Notes under the pieces: model-generated
The model's input: the letters and a program-made list of their open reading frames with translations, nothing else
Database searches by the model: none
Told to the model about the DNA's origin: nothing
Program-made: the position numbers and the translations under genes
In this document: positions 62,361 to 64,000 of the stretch, in pieces
Numbering within the stretch: the first letter of the stretch is position 1
How the letters are laid out: each line of letters opens with the position of its first letter
Assembly: GCA_013398275.1 (NCBI GenBank)
Contig: VZSE01008496.1
Location: 138,385-202,384, forward strand
Length of the DNA stretch: 64,000 bases
Direction: 5' to 3'
From: Promerops cafer
Lineage: Eukaryota; Chordata; Aves; Passeriformes; Nectariniidae

Positions 62361-64000
62361 CCTTTGCCACACGGTCGAGATTCATCACTAACCTGGGGAG
62401 GGGAAGGGAATGGTCTTTGAAGTAGAAAATAACAGCAATTAGAAGCCATGGAGGATTCTTGATCCATGACAATTGATCCATTATGACCCAATAAAAGAGG
62501 ACTAAGTGGGAGCTCATATTTTTGGACCAGGGGAGTAAGCTTCAGTGTTATTTCATTAGTTGCATCAAAGAAAGATTTTTGAGGGGATGTGAGATGACAG
62601 AGAAGATGGCCAGCATGCTCTGCTAGTGGTAAAAGCAGGTATGGACCAGAGGTGAAATACTGAGTGTTGTGACCAGAGAAAAGACAGTAACAGGAATCAA
62701 GACACAGCAGGGAATGAGTCAAGTGCAGAAATTCAAAATCACAGATAAAATAAAATCTAGCCACATTAAATGGAGCTGAGAAGAAAAGGGAGACACTTGA
62801 ACTTACATATCAGCAGCCATTCTACATCTGTTGCCAGGAGAGCCAAGAGAGCAGTTCCCAAGTGGGTCAAATGGAGAATTAGCCATGTGAAAGTGAAGGC
62901 AGTCGAAGCAGGCATCCTACTCACAGGAGGAGATGGGAGTGGATCTGGACAGGTGAAAACAAAAGGCATGCTGAGAGAGTGAATTCCCTTCCAAGTAATG
63001 GAGAAGGTGCTCTGTCAGGAGGCAGTACATTTATTGCACACAACATGCATCTCTGAGGAAATCAAATGTGAAGTAAGTGTTAAGAGAATTTTCACATTCC
63101 CAGTAAAACAAAGGATTAACAATGATCTGATCCAGTTAGATTAGTGGTGCCAGCACTGGGGACCAGTATTGCAAGACAATGCATTACTCTTCTGAGTCAC
63201 TGGTTTCATTCTCACATGGGCCTTTATTAACTGCAAATCTTTACCTCCTGATGGTTGCCTCATGTGAAATGAGTTGGTGGCTCATTCCTGTTCATACTGA
63301 GAAGGTATCCACATTACTAAAATCATCACTGTTAATTACAAGCCATTTGCATTAATTGGTATCCTTGCTGGAAGTCTTCACAGGGAAGAAGTCTAATGAC
63401 TAAACAGCAGGCATGGCAGCTAAAACACCCTGTTTCCATGCAGTTGTTCCTGACTGGTCAGGGATTATGTGGGGTATTTGGGGTGGGTGACCAGGGATAT
63501 GGCAGTTGTTGCCTGAGATATGTGATATATGAGTGGCCTTTTTAGAACCAACAACTGATTTTCTGAGCCTAAACTTTCAGCAGCGATGGTGATTTGTGAC
63601 TTTGTATGTTGTACCTCTTCTAGATTACTACGTGCAATAGAAAGAGATTCTCATGTCCTAGAACTTTACTGCCTTTTTGGTCATTACTGTTTTCATTTGT
63701 TTGCCTATCATCTGCATAATGACAAAGTAAACATCTATTTTCTAATTTGTCCACAATTAGTGAAATCAGTGTCTTCTTAATAGATTACTTCTTTTGTCTC
63801 AGGTTTGCACTTTCTTATAGTTTCAGATGTAGAAGTGCAGTAGAAAGTTCCATTCTTCAATGAGACAAACTAAAATGAAGAAGGAAACTGCAGGTACTGT
63901 ACTGAGCTCAGATAATCCTAACCATTTTGAACAGACAAGCAACTGGTGATTTAATCACTTTTCAGGGAGGTGTGTGGACATTGGAAATACAGTTATCTAA
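62361..64000. other. Non-coding stretch to the window end
   Basis: AT-rich DNA with only short chance open frames. No repeat family or exon was recognised. Confidence 0.5.

Noticed and set aside
1..64000. CRISPR arrays, tRNA or rRNA genes, prokaryotic operons
   Set aside because: No direct-repeat/spacer arrays, tRNA-like cloverleaf or rRNA segment was recognised, and the sequence is vertebrate nuclear DNA.

Overview
The window looks like avian, probably songbird, nuclear DNA. It is AT-rich and intron-bearing, carries several CR1 (chicken repeat 1) LINE fragments, and holds two retroviral LTRs of types common in passerines. It has no prokaryotic gene organisation. The only protein-coding gene I can support is PLK2 (polo-like kinase 2, also called SNK), on the + strand at about 50.9-56.8 kb. 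By established synteny (human 5q11 corresponds to part of the bird Z chromosome) the window is probably Z-linked, but that is inference.

Layout: 1-560 is a GC/CpG-rich, promoter-like island with a 19-bp minisatellite. From 0.56 to 50.4 kb lies a gene-poor interval, about 50 kb long, with no recognisable exon. It contains CR1 pieces at 2.2, 13.0-15.3, 30.6-31.5, 33.6-35.3 and 41.2-41.9 kb, a diverged LTR of about 1.06 kb at 23.9-25.0 kb, and a well preserved 636-bp solo LTR at 47.05-47.69 kb with a perfect 5-bp target-site duplication. It also has a perfect 65-bp tandem duplication (4.8-5.0 kb) and a probable assembly-made duplication around a single N at 40,840. A CpG island starts at about 50.39 kb and covers the PLK2 promoter (TATA box plus GC boxes) and exon 1. 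PLK2 has 14 coding exons, all with GT-AG introns, encoding 668 residues. It ends with a UGA stop at 56,255 and a poly(A) signal at 56,808. From 56.8 to 64 kb the sequence is again gene-poor, apart from an unexplained GC-rich island at about 62.15-62.36 kb.

The window therefore shows one compact, stress- and serum-inducible type kinase gene next to a long upstream desert that may hold its regulatory elements. The first CpG island may be the promoter of a neighbouring gene; RAB3C is the expected upstream neighbour in vertebrates, but no RAB3C exon lies inside the window. No operon-like, CRISPR, phage or other novel multi-gene system is visible. The most noteworthy unexplained items are the two GC-rich islands, the 40.8-kb duplication and the LTRs.
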